A stretch of 64,000 nucleotides of DNA from Ricinus communis (lineage: Eukaryota > Streptophyta > Magnoliopsida > Malpighiales > Euphorbiaceae): the NCBI RefSeq assembly GCF_019578655.1, contig NC_063257.1:27111939-27175938 (forward strand). Direction: 5' to 3'. Under the pieces are notes generated by a model, which worked only from the letters and a program-made list of their open reading frames with translations, was not told the origin of the DNA and searched no databases. A program made the position numbers and the translations under genes. Of the stretch, positions 12,401 to 26,600 are shown one piece after another (within the stretch, counting starts at the first letter, position 1; every line of letters begins with the position of its first letter).

Positions 12401-15400
12401 AATATTTCCCTCTTAAGGGATTGTTTTCACATATTAAAAAAATTTACCCCTCTACGGAGCTATTTTCTTAGACTCGCAATTACACTACTTTTACGGGATT
12501 ATTTTCTTAGATTCATAAATATACATGTTTTACGGGGTTATTTTCTTATATTGATAAATATACCACTTTTACGGGGTCCTTTTCTCATATTAAATTATTA
12601 GCACTATTATGGGATCGCTTTCTCAAATTTATAAATATACACGTTTTACCAGGTTATTTTCTTATATTAGCAAATATACCCTTTTTACCGGATTTTTTAT
12701 CATATTATAAAATTAACCCATTTAAAGGATTGTTTTCTCATACTCCCAATTATACCATAATGACCGAATTATTTCATTGGATTCATAAATATCATCGAAT
12801 TACGGGGTTTTTTTCTAATATTTATAAATGTACCCCTCTTACGGGGTTATTTTTCCAGATTCATAAATATACATGTTTTACGCGGTTATTTTCTTATATT
12901 GATAAATATACCCCTTTTATGGGGTTGTTTTCTCATATTATAAAATTAACCCATTCAAGGTGTTGGTTTCTTATACTCACAAATATAACATAACTACATG
13001 GTTATTTTCTGTGATTGATAAATATTCCTGTATTATGGGGTTATTTTCTAATATTTATAAATATACCCCTCTTACGGGGTTGTTTTCTCATATTAAAAAA
13101 TTTATCTATTCTATGATGTTGTTTTCTTAGACTCGCAATTATATTACTTTTACGGTGTTGTTTTCTCCAATTCATTAATATACATGTTTTATAGGATTAT
13201 TTTCTTATATTGATAATATACCACTTTTACGGGGTCGTTTCTCATATTAAATTATTGGCAGTATTTATGAGGTCTTTTTTCTCAAATTTATAAATAAACA
13301 CATTTTACGGGGTTATTTTCTTATATTGACAAATATACCCCTTTTACGGGGTTATTCCCTCATATTATAAAATTAACCATTTTGATGGGCTTTTTCTCAT
13401 ACTCACAAATATACCAACATTACGGGGTTATTTTCTCCGATTAATAAATATCCCCGTATTATGGGGTTATTTTCTAATATTTATAAATATATCCCTCTTA
13501 CGGGGTTGTTTTCTCATATTAAAAATTTACCTCTTCTACGATGCTGTTTTCTTAGACTCGCAATTACATTACTTTTACAGGGTTGTTTTCTCCGATTCGT
13601 AAATATACATGTTTTACGGAATTATTTTCTTATATTGATAAATATTCTCCTTTTATGGGGTTATTTTCTCATATTATAAAATTAACCCTTTTGAGGGGTT
13701 TTTATCTTGTACTAAAAAATATACCAAAATTACGAGGTTATTTTCTCTGATTGAAAAATATCTCTGTATTACGGGGTTATTTTTTTAATATTTATAAATA
13801 TACCCCTCTTACGGGGTTATTTTGTCACCTTAAAAAATTTACCCCTTTTACGAGGCTGTTTTCTGAGCCTCGCAATTACACTGCTTTTACGGGGTTGTTC
13901 TCTCATATTCATAAATATACATGTTTTACGGAGTTATTTTCTTATATTGATAAATATACCACTTTTACATGGTCATTTTCTCATATTAAATTATTAGCAC
14001 TATTATGTGGTTGTTTTCTCAAATTCATTAATATACACGTTTTACGGGGTTATTTTCATATATTGACAAATATACCCCTTTTATTGGTTTTTTTATCATA
14101 TTATAAAATTAACCCATTTTAGGGGTTGTTTTCTCATACTTGCAAATATACCACTAATTACGGGGTTATTTTATTAGATTCATAAATATCATTGTATTAC
14201 GGGATTGTTTTCTAATATTTTTATATATACCCCTCTTACAGGGTTATTTCCTTATATTAAAAAATTTACCGGTTTTACGATGTTGTTTTCTTAGACTCAC
14301 AATTAGACTATTTTTATGGGGTTGTTTGCTCAGATTCATTATGTTGATCAATATACCACTTTTACGGGATTGTTTTCTCATATTGGATTATTAGCACTAT
14401 TATTGGGTTGTTTTCTCAATTTTATAAATATATACCTTTTATGGGGTTATTTACTTATATTGACAAATATACCCATTTTACGGGGTTTACAGGGTTATTT
14501 TTTCCAATTGATAAATATCCTCATATTACAGGATTGTTCGCTAATATTTATAAATATATCACTCTTACGGTGCTGTTTTCTCACATTAAAAAATTCAACC
14601 TACTATGAGGCTGTTTTCTTAGACTTGCAATTACACTACTTTTACGGGATTGTTCTCTCAGATTCATAAATATACACGCTTTTACGGGGTAATTTTTTTA
14701 TATGGATAAATATATCACTTTTACAAGGTCGTTTTATCATATTAAATTATTATCACTATTATGGGGTTATTTTCTCATATTAAAAGATTTTCCCCTTCTA
14801 CAATGTTGTTTTCGTATACTCGCAATTATACTACTTTAACCGGGTGATTATCTCAGATTCATAAATATACATATTTTACGGGGTTATTTTCTTATATGGA
14901 TAACTATACCCCTTTTACAGAGTTATTTTCTCATATTATGAAATTAACCCATTCAAGGGGTTGTTTTCTCATACTCACAAATATACCATAATTACATGGT
15001 TATTTTCTCCAATTGATAAATATCCCCGTATTACAGGGTTATTTTCTAATATTTATAAATATACCCCCTCTTATGGGGTTGTTTTCTCATATTAAATAAT
15101 TTACCCTTTCTATGATGCTGTTTTCTTAGACTCGCAATTACAGTACTTTTATGGGTTGTTTTCTCCGATTTATAAATATACATATTTTACGGGGTTATTT
15201 TCTTATATTGACAAATATACCACTCTTACAAGGTCGTTTTTCCATATTAAATTATTAGCACTATTATGGGATTGTTTTCTCAAATTCATAAATGTACACG
15301 TTTTACGGGATTATTTTCTTATATTGACAAATATACCCCTTTTACGGAATTGTTTTCTCATATTGTAAAATTAACCAATTTAAGGAGTTGTTTTCTCATA

Positions 15401-17304
15401 CTCACAAATATACCACATTACGGGTTATTTTCTCCGATTGATAAATATCCCCGTATTATGGGGTTGTTTGCTAATATTTATAAATATACCCCACTTATGG
15501 GGTTATTTTCTTATATTAAAAAATCTACTCCGTCTACGATGCTATTTTCTGAGACTCGCAATTACACTACTTTTACGGGGTTGTTTTCTCAGATTCATAA
15601 ATATATACGTTTTATGGGGGTTATTTTCTTATATTGAGAAATATACCGCTTTTACAGGGTCGTTTTTTCATATTAAATTATTTGCATTATTATGTGGTTG
15701 TTTTCTCAAATTCATAAATATACACGTTTTACGGAATTATTTTCTTATATTGACAAATATACCCTTTTTACGGGGTTGTTTTCTCATATTATAAAATTAA
15801 CCCATTTAAAGGGTTGTTTTCTCATACTCACAAATATACCATAATTATGTAGTTATTTTCTCTGATTGATAAATATCCTTGTATTACGGGGTTGTTCTCT
15901 AATATTTATTAATATACCCCTTTTATAGGGTTGTTTTCTCATATTAAATGATTTACCCCTACTACGAGGCTGTTTTCTCAGAATCGCAATTACAGTACTT
16001 TTACGTGGTTGTTTTCTCACATTCATAAATATACACGTTTCACGGAGTTATTTTCTTATATTGGTAAATATACCACTTTGATGAGATCATTTTCTCATAT
16101 TAAATTATTAGCATTATTATTAGTTTGTTTTCTCAAATTCATTAATATACACGTTTTACGGGATTATTCTTTTATATTGACAAATACTACTTTTGCGGGA
16201 TTTTCTTATGATATTATAAAATTAACCCATTTAAGGGGTTGTTTTCTCATACTCACAAATATACCACAATTTCGGGGTTATTTCATCAGATTCATAAATA
16301 TCACCGAATTACGGGGTTGTTTTCTAATATTTATAAATATACCCCTCTTCCAGGGTTGTTTTTCCAGATTCATAAATATACATATTTTACGGGGTTATTT
16401 TCTTATATTGATAAATATACCCCTTTTACGGGGTTGTTTTCTCATATTATAAAATTAACCCATTCAATGGGTTATTTTCTCATACTCACAAATATATCAC
16501 AATTACCGGGTTATTTTCTCCGATTGATAAATATCCTTGTATTACGGGGTTATTTTCTAATATTTATAAATATACCCCTCTTATAGGGTTGTCTTCTCAT
16601 ATTTGAAATTTACCCCTTCTGCAGCGCTGTTTTCTTAGACTCGTAATTACATTACTTTTACGGGGTTATTTTCTCTGATTTATAAATATATATGCTTTAT
16701 GTTATTATTTTCTTATATTGATAAATATACCACTTTTACGGGGTCGTTTTCTCATATTAAATTATTAGCACTATTATGGGGTTATTTTCTAAAATTTATA
16801 AATAAACACATTTTACGGGGTTATTTTCTTATATTAACAAATATATCCTTTTTACGGGGTTATTTTCTCATATTATAAAATTAACTCTTTTCAGGAGTTT
16901 TCTTCTCATACTCACAAATATACCAAGATTACTGGGTTATGTTCTCCGATTGATAAATATCCCCGTATTATGGGGTTGTTTTTTAATATTTATAAATATA
17001 CCCTTCTTACGGGGTTGTTTTCTCATATTAATAAATTTACTACGAGGCTGTTCTCTTAAACTCGCTATTACAGTACTTTTACGGGGTTGTTTTCTCAAAT
17101 TCATAAATAAACATGTTTTACGGGGTTGTTTTCTTATATTTATAAATATACCAATTTACATGATCTTCTTTTCATATTAAATTATTAACACTATTATGGA
17201 GTTGTTTTCTCAAATTTATAAAGTACACGTTTTACGGGATTATTTTCTTATATTGACAAATATACCCCTTTTACGGAATTGTTTTCTCATATTATAAAAT
17301 TAAC
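9441..17304. repeat. 39-bp satellite array, left block b (11-monomer higher-order repeat)
   Basis: The array resumes after the solo LTR with the same monomer series. The TTATTAGCAC-type monomer recurs near 9818, 10242, 10826, 11240, 11356, 11782, 12172 and 12599. Spacings of 414-427 bp dominate, with exceptions of 584, 116 and 390 bp, which are near whole-monomer multiples. Another diagnostic monomer carries CCCCGTATTACGGGG, a perfect dyad. Apparent ORFs of up to about 150 codons are expected because 39 is divisible by three; they shift frame at every 1-2-bp indel, so I do not call genes. Confidence 0.95.
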
Positions 17305-17453
17305 ATACTAGTTCATACTGTTCATATGTTATGATATGAATATATCACACCAGTTCATTATGTATGCATGATGAGATTGCATTGATACAGAGCCAATTCC
17401 AGTAGATTTATTGGAGGGTCCAATTGGCGTGCATCTAGTAGGAATTGAACCTA

Positions 17454-17487
<34 letters not shown>

Positions 17488-17670
17488 ATTCAGCCATGGG
17501 ACAAAGAGTGGAAGTCGGAGCAACAATATTCCGGCTCTCATGAAAATGATAGAGTTGTGGAATCCTGTCCCAAAGGGAAGTAGAGGTAAAGTAACCTTGT
17601 GTCGATTGTTTTCTAAATGGAAGTTTTCTTTCACTATTGGCACCGATTTCGTAGCAAATTGCGATCCTAT
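17305..17670. other. Organelle-derived insertion in the satellite (plastid-like, partly unassigned)
   Basis: A 366-bp non-satellite segment splits one satellite monomer: AAATTAAC ends on the left at 17304 and a CTAAGGGATTTT-type monomer remainder resumes near 17671. It contains a reverse-strand sequence that I recognise as plastid trnI-CAU, with flank text around 17380-17430 that also looks plastid-like. The right part (17504-17670) has normal base composition and no stop-free frame that I can name; it may be plastid, mitochondrial or chimeric. Direct insertion of organelle DNA during break repair is the usual origin of such fragments. Boundaries are accurate to within about 5 bp. Confidence 0.7.
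17430..17503 (-). tRNA. trnI-CAU: trnI-CAU, plastid-derived tRNA pseudogene
   Basis: On the minus strand this reads as the plastid isoleucine tRNA with a CAU anticodon, which in plastids is modified to read AUA. The D arm, the anticodon arm with CTCATAA and the T arm with GGTTCAATTCC are intact. The acceptor stem is broken: the first four bases are TGTC where plastids have GCAT, and one base on the 3' side is changed (TAGATGC). The 5' end may mark a breakpoint, since similarity stops there. Without its stem and in nuclear DNA it is very unlikely to work. An ancestral copy in the mitochondrial genome is possible, as mitochondria also carry plastid tRNA genes. Confidence 0.75.
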
Positions 17671-20600
17671 TCTAAGGGATTTTTTTTCTCATACTTAAAA
17701 ATATACTAAAATTATGGGATTATTTTTTCCGATTGATAAATATCCTTGTATTACGGGGTTGTTTTTTTAATATTTATAAATATACCCCTCTTACGGGGTT
17801 ATTTTCTCACCTTATAAAATTTACCCTTTCTATGAGGCTGTTTTCTGAACTTCGCAATTACACTACTTTTACGGTGTTGTTTCCTCATATTCATAAATAT
17901 ACATGTTTTACGGAGTTATTTTCTTATATTGATAAATATACCACTTTTACGGGGTCGTTTTCTTATATTAAATTATTAGCACTATTATGGGGTTGTTTTT
18001 TCAAATTCATTAATATACACGTTTTACGGGGTTCTTTTTATATATTGACAAATAAACCCTTTTTACGGGTTTTTTTATCATATTATAAAATTAACCCATT
18101 TAAGGGGTTGTTTTCTCATACTCACAAATATACCACAACGACGGAGTTATTTCATTATATTCATAAATATCACTGAATTACGTGGTTGTTTTCTAATATT
18201 TATAAATATACCACTCTTACAGGGTTGTTTTCCGAGATTTATAACTATACATATTTTACGGGGTTATTTTCATATATTGATAAATATACCCCTTTTACGA
18301 GGTTATTTTCTCATATTATAAAATTAACCCATTCAAGGCGTTGTTTTCTTATACTCACAAATATACTACAATTTTACAAGGTTATTTTCTCCGATTGATA
18401 AATATCCCTGTATTACGGGGTTATTTTCTAATATTTATAAATATATCCCTCTTAAGGGGTTATTTTCTCATATAAAAAAATTTACCCTTTCTACGACGTT
18501 GTTTTCTTAGACTCGCAATTACATTACTTTTACGGGGTTGTTTTCTCCGATTTGTAAATATACATGTTTTACGGGATTATTTTCTTATATTGATAATATA
18601 CCACTTTTACTAGGTCCTTTCTCATATTAAATTATTAGCACTATTATGGGCTTGTTTTCTCAAATTTATAAATAAACACATTTTACGTGGTTATTTTCTT
18701 ATATTGACAAATATACCCCTTTTACGGGGATGTTTTCTCATATTATAAAATTAACCCTTTTTAGGGGTTTTTTTTCTCATACTCACAAATATACCAAGAT
18801 TACGAGGTTATTTTCCTCCGATTGATAAATATCCCTGTATTACGGGGTTGTCTTTTAATATTTATAAATTTACCCCTCTTACGGGGTTGTTTTCTCTTAT
18901 TAATAAATTTACCCTTACTACGATGCTGTTCTCTTAGACTCACAATTACACTACTTTTATGGGGTTATTTTCTCAAATTCATAAATAAACACGTTTTATG
19001 GGGTTATTTTCTTATATTGATAAATATACCACTTTTACAGGGTCATTTTCTCGTATTAAATAATTAGCACTATTATGGGGTTGTTTTCTCAAATTCATAA
19101 ATATACACATGTTACGAGATTATTTTCTTATATTGAAAAATTTACCCCTTTTACAGGGTTATTTTCTCATATTATAAAATTAACCCATTTAAGTGGTTGT
19201 TTTCTTATACTCACAAATATACCATAATTACGGGGTTATTTTCTATGATTGATAAATAATCCCATATTACGGGATTGTTTTCTAATATTTATAAATATAC
19301 CTCTCTTATGGAGTTATTTTCTCCCATTAAAAAATTTACCCCTTCTACGAGGCTGTTCTCTAAGACTCATAATTACACTATTTTTACGGGATTGTTTTCT
19401 CATATTCATGAATATACACATTGAGTTATTTTCTTATATTGATAAATATACCAGTTTTACGGGGTTGTTTTCTCATACTATATTATTAGCACTATTATGG
19501 GGTTATTTTCTCAAATTCATTAATATACATGTTTTACGGGTTTTTTTTTTTAAAGTGATAAATATACCCCTTTTACGGGGTAGTTTTCTCATATTATAAA
19601 ATTAACCCATTTAAGGGTTGTTTTCTCATACTCACTAATATACCACAATTACGGGGTTATTTCATCAGATTCATAAATATCAACGTATTACGGGGTTGTT
19701 TTCTAATATTTATAAATATAATCCTCTTACAGGGTTATTTTCTAATATTAAAAAATTCACCCCTTCTACAACACTGTTTTCTTGGACTTACAATTACACT
19801 ACTTGTATGAGGTTGTTTTCTCGGATTCATAAATATACACATTTTACGGGGTTATTTTCTTATATGTTTATACCACTTTTATGGGGTCGTTTTCTCATAT
19901 TAAATTATTAGCACTACTATGGAGTTGTTTTCTCTAATTCATAAATATATATATTTTACAGGATTATTTTCTTATATCGAAAAATGTACCCGTTTTATGG
20001 GGTTGTTTTCTCATATTATAAAATTAATCCATTAAGGTGTTGTTTTCTCATACTCACAAATATACCACAATTATGGGGTTATTTTCTCCGATTAAAAAAT
20101 ATTCCCGTATTACTCGGTTGTTCTCTAATATTTATAAATATACCCCTCTTACAATATTATTTTCTTATATTAAAATATTTACCCTACTACCAGACTGTTC
20201 TCTTATACTCGCAACTACACTACTTTTATGGGGTTGTTTTCTCATATTCATAAATATACAAGTTTTACGAGGTTATTTTCTTATATTGATAAATATACCA
20301 CTTTTATAGCGTCGTTTTCTCATATTAAATTATTAGCACTATTATGGAGTTCTTTTTTCAAATTCATAAATATACACGTTTTACGGGGTTATTTTCTTAT
20401 ATTGACAAACATACCCCTTTTACGGGGTTGTTTTCTCATATTATAAAATTAATCCATTTAAGGGGTTGTTCTCTCATACTCACAAATATACCACAATTAC
20501 TGGATTATTTCATCAGATTCATAAATATCACCATATTACGAGGCTGTTTTGTAATATTAATAAATATAACCGTCTTACGGGGTTGTTTTCTCATATTAAA

Positions 20601-23600
20601 AAATTTACTTCTTCTACGAGGGTGTTTTTTGAGACTCTCAATTACACTACATTTACGGGGTTGTTTTCTTAGATTCATAAATATACATGTTTTACGAGGT
20701 TATTTTCTTATATTGACAAATATACCCCTTTCACGAGGTTGTTTTCTCATATTAAAAATTAACTCATTTAAGGGGTTGTTTTCTCACACTCGCAAATATA
20801 CCATAATTGCAAGGTTATTTTCTCCAATTGATAAATATCCCCATGTTACGGGGTTGTTTTCTAGTATTTATAAATATACCCCTCTTACGGGGTTGTTTTC
20901 TCATATTAAAAAATTTACTTCTTCTACGAGGGTGTTTTTTGAGACTCTCAATTACACTACATTTACGGGGTTGTTTTCTTAGATTCATAAATATACATGT
21001 TTTACGAGGTTATTTTCTTATATTGACAAATATACCCCTTTCACGAGGTTGTTTTCTCATATTAAAAATTAACTCATTTAAGGGGTTGTTTTCTCACACT
21101 CGCAAATATACCATAATTGCAAGGTTATTTTCTCCAATTGATAAATATCCCCATGTTACGGGGTTGTTTTCTAGTATTTATAAATATACCCCTCTTACGG
21201 GGTTGTTTTCTCATATTAAAAAATTTACCCCTTCTACGATACTTTTTTTTTGGACTCGCAATTACACTACTTTTATCAGGTGGTTTTCTCAGATTCATAA
21301 ATATACATATTTTACGTGGTTATTTTCTTATATTATAAAATTAACTCATTCAAGTGATTGTTTTCTCATACTCACAAATATACCACAATTACAGGGTTAT
21401 TTTATCTGATTGATAAATATCCCCGTCTTACGGGGTTGTTTTCTCATATTAAAAAATTTACCCCTTCTAAGACGCTGTTTTCTTAGACTCGCAATTACAT
21501 TACTTTTACGGGGTTATTTTCTCCGATTCATAAATATACATGTTTTATGGGATTGTTTTCTTATATTGATAAATATACTACTTTTATAGGGTTGTTTTCT
21601 CATATTAAATTATTAGCATTATTATGTGGTTGTTTTCTCAAATTCATAAATAAATATGGTTTATAGAGTTATTTTCTTATATTGACAAATATACCCCTTT
21701 TACGGGGTTGTTTTCTCATATTATAAAATTAACCCTTTTGAGGGGCTTTTTTCTCATACTTAAAAATATACCAAGATTATGGGGTTATTTTCTCCGATTG
21801 ATAAATATCCCCGTATTACGGGGTTCTTTTTTAATATTTATAAATATACCCCTCTTACGGGGTTGTTTTCTCATATTAATATATTTACCCGTACTACGAG
21901 GTCGTTCTCTTAGGCTCACAATTACACTACTTTTACGGGGTTGTTTTCTCAGATTCATAAATAAACTTGTTTTACGGGGTTATTTTCTTATATTGATCAA
22001 TATACCACTTTTACAGAGTCGTTTTCTCATATTAAATAATTAGCACTATTATGAGGTTGTTTTCTCAAATTCATAAATGTACATGTTTTATGGGATTATT
22101 TTCTTATATTGACAAATATACCCCTTTTACGGGATTGTTTTCTTATATTATAAAATTAACCCATTCAAGCGGTTATTTTCTCATACTCATAAATATACCA
22201 AAATTACGGGGTTATTTTCTCCGATTGATAAATATCCATGTGTTACGGAGTTATTTCCTAATATTTATAAATATATCACTCTTACGTTGTTATTATCCCA
22301 TATTGAAAAATTTACTCCTTCTACGATGTTATTTTCTTAGACTCGCAACTACACTACTTTTACGGAATTGTTTTCTCATATCTATAAATATACACATTTT
22401 ATAGGTTATTTTCTTATATTGATAAATATACCACCTTTACGGGGTCATTTTCTCATATTAAATTATTAGCACTATTATGTGTTTGTCTTCTCAACTTCAT
22501 AAATATACACGTTTTACAGGATTATTTTTCTATATTTACAAATATACCCCTTTTACGGGATTATTTTCTCATACTAAAAAATATACCATAATTACTGGGT
22601 TATTTTCTCCGATTGATAAATATTCCCGTATTACGGGGTTGTTTTCTAATATTTATAAATATACCCCTCTTACGGGGTAATTTTCTATTATTAAAAGATT
22701 CACCCCTTCTACAATGTTGTTTTCTTGGACTCGCAATTATACTACTTTTATGGGGTTATTTTCTCAGATTCATAAATAAACACGTTTTACGGGATTATTT
22801 TCTTATATTGATAAATATACCACTTTTATAGGGTCTTTTCTCATATTAAATTATTAGCACTATTATGGGATTGTTTTCTCAAATTCATAAATGTACACGT
22901 TTTATAGGATTATTTTCTTATATTTACAAATATACCCCTTTTACGGGGTTGTTTTCTCATACTAAAAAATATACCATAATTACGGGGTTATTTTTCCCGA
23001 TTGATAAATATCCCCTTATTAGGGGTTGTTTTCTAATATTTATAAATATACCCCTCTTACGGAGTTATTTTCCATTATTAAAAAATTCACCCCTTCTACG
23101 ATGTTGTTTTCTTGGACTCGTAATTATACTACTTTTATAGGGTTATTTTCTTAGATTAATAAATGTACACGTTTTACAGGGTTATTTTCTTATATTAATA
23201 AATATACCACTTTCACAAGGTCATTTTCTCATATCAAATTATTAGCACTATTATGGTGTTGTTTTCTCTAATTCATAAATATACACGTTTTACGGATTTA
23301 TTTTTTTATATTGACAAATTTACCCCTTTTACGGAGTTGTTTTCTCATATTATAAAATTAACCCAATTAAGGGGTTGTTTTCTCATAATCCCAAAATACC
23401 ATAATTACGGGGTTATTTTCTTATATTCATAAATATCACTGAATTACAGGGTTGTTTTCTAATATTTATAAATATACTTCTTTTACGGGGTTGTTTTCTC
23501 ATATTAGAAAATTTACTCCTTCTATGATGCTATTTTCTTCGACTCGCAATTACAATATTTTTACAGGGTTGTTTTCTTGGATTCATAAATATACATATTT

Positions 23601-26600
23601 TATGGAGTTATTTACTCCAATTGATAAATATTCCCATGTTATGGGGTTGTTTTCTAATATTTATAAATACACCCCTCTTACGGGGTTGTTTTCTCATATT
23701 AAAAAATTTACCCCTTCTACGATGTTGTTTTCGTAGACTCGCAATTACACTACTTTTACTCGATGGTTTTCTCAGATTTATAAATATACATATTTTACGG
23801 GGTTATTCTCTTATATGGATAACTATACCCCTTTTACAGAGTTGTTTTCTCATATTATAAAATTCACCCATTCAAGGCTTTGTTTTCTCATACTCATAAA
23901 TATACCACAATTATAGGGTTATTTTCTCTGAATGATAAATATCCCCGTATTACGGGGTTGTTTTCTAATATTTATAAATATACCCCTCTTACGGGGTTGT
24001 TTTCTCATATTAAACAATTTACCCTATCTACTATGCTGTTTTCTTAGACTCGCAATTACATTACTTTTACAGGGTTGTTTTCTCCGATTTATAAACATAC
24101 ATATTTTATGGGATTATATTCTTAGATTGATAAATATAGCACTTTTACGGGGTCGTTCTCTCATATTAAATTATTAGCACTATTATGAGGTTGTTTTCTC
24201 AAATTTTTAAATAAACACGTTTTGTAGGATTATCCTCTCATATTGACAAATATACCCCTTTTACGGGGTTTTTTTCATATTATAAAATTAATCCTTTTGA
24301 AAGATTCTTTTCTCATACTAAAAAATATACCAAGATTACGGGGTTATTTTCTCCGATTGATAAATATTCCCATATTACGGGGTTATTTTTTAATATTTAT
24401 AAATATAGCCCTCTTACAGGGTTATTTTCTCATATTAATAAATTTACCCCTACTACGAGGCTGTTCTCTTAGACTTGCAATTATACTACTTTTACGGGGT
24501 TGTTTTCTCAGATTCATAAATAAACACATTTTACGGGGTTATTTTCTTATATTGATAAATATACCCCTTTTACAGGGTCATTTTCTCATATTAAATTATT
24601 AGCACTATTATGGGGTTGTTTTCTCAAATTCATAAATGTACACGTTTTACGGGATTATTTTCTTATATTAACAAAAATACCTCTTTTACAGAATTGTTTT
24701 CTCATATTATAAAATTAACCCATTTAATGGGTTGTTTTCTCATACCCACAAATATACCAAATTATGAGGTTATTTTCTCCGATTGATAAATATTCCCGTA
24801 TTACGAGGTTGTTTGCTAATATTTATAAATATACCTCTTACGGGGTTATTTTCTCATATTCAAAAATTTATCCCTTCTACGACACTGTTTTCCTAGAGTC
24901 GCAATTACACTACTTTTACAGGGTTGTTTTCTAAGATTCATAAATAAACATGTTTTACGGGGTTATTTTCTTATATTGATAAATATACCACTTTTATAGG
25001 GTCATTTTCTCATATGAAATTATTAGCAGTATTATGTGGTTATTTTCTCAAATTCATAAATATACACGTTTTACGGGATTATTTTGTTATATTGACAAAT
25101 ATACCCCTTTTATGGGGTTATTTTCTCATATTATAAAATTAAATCATTTAAAGGGTTGTTTTCTCATACTCACAAATATACCATAATTACGTAGTTATTT
25201 TCTCCAATCGATAAATATTCTCGTATTACGGGGTTGTTATCTAATATTTATAAATATACCCCTCTTACGGGGTTATTTTCTCACATTAAAAAATTTACCC
25301 CTTCTACGAGATTGTTTTCTGAGACTCGCAATTACACTATTTTTTTACGGGATTGTTTTCTCATATTCATAAATATACACGTTTTACGGAGATATTTTCT
25401 TATATTGATAAATATACCACTTTTACAAGGTCATTTTCTCATATTAAATTATTAGCACTATTATGGGGTTGTTTTCTCAAATTCATTAATATACACGTTT
25501 TATGGGGTTATTTTTTTATATTAACAAATATACCCCTTTTGCGGGATTCTTTTATCATATTATAAAATTAACCTTCTTAAGGGGTTGTTTTCTCATACTC
25601 ACAAATATACCATAATTACGGGGTTATTTCATTAGATTCATAAATATCACCGAATTATGGGGTTGTTTTCTAATATTTATAAATATACCTCTCTTCCAGA
25701 GTTGTTTTCCTAGATTCATAAATATACATATTTTACGGGGTTATTTTCTTATATTGATAAATATATCCCTTTTATGGGGTTGTTTTCTCATATCATAAAA
25801 TTAACCCATTCAAGGGGTTGTTTTCTCATACTCACAAATATACCACAATTACCAGGTTATTTTCTCCGATTGATAAATATTCCTATATTACGGGGTTATT
25901 TTCTAATATTTATAAATATACTCCTCTTACGGGGTTGTTTTCTCATATTTGAAAATTTACCCCTTCTACGACGCTATTTTCTTAGACTCGCAATTACATT
26001 ACTTTTACGGGGGTTGTTTTCTCCGATTTATAAATATATATGTTTTAGGTTATTAATTTCTTATATTGATAAATATACCACTTTTATGGGGTCATTTTCT
26101 CATATTAAATTATTAGCACTATTATGGGATTATTTTCTCAAATTTATAAATAAACACGTTTTACGGGGTTATTTTCTTATATTAACAAATATACCCCTTT
26201 TACGGGATTGTTTTATCATATTATAAGATTAATCTGTTTGAGGAGTTTTTTTCTCATACTCACAAATATACCAAGATTACTGGGTTATTTTCTCCGATTG
26301 ATAAATATCCTTGTATTATGGAGGTTATTTTTTAATATATGTAAATATACCCCACTTACGGAGTTGTTTTCTCATATTAATAAATTTACTATGAGGCTGT
26401 TCTCTTAGACTCGCAATTACACTACTTTTACAGGGTTGTTTTCTCATATTCATAAATAAACACGTTTTATGGGGTTATTTTCTTATATTTATAAATATAA
26501 TACTTTTACAGGGTCTTTTTCTCATATTAAATTATTAGCACTATTATGGGGTTGTTTTCTCAAATTCATAAATGTGCACGTTTTACGGGATTATTTCTTA

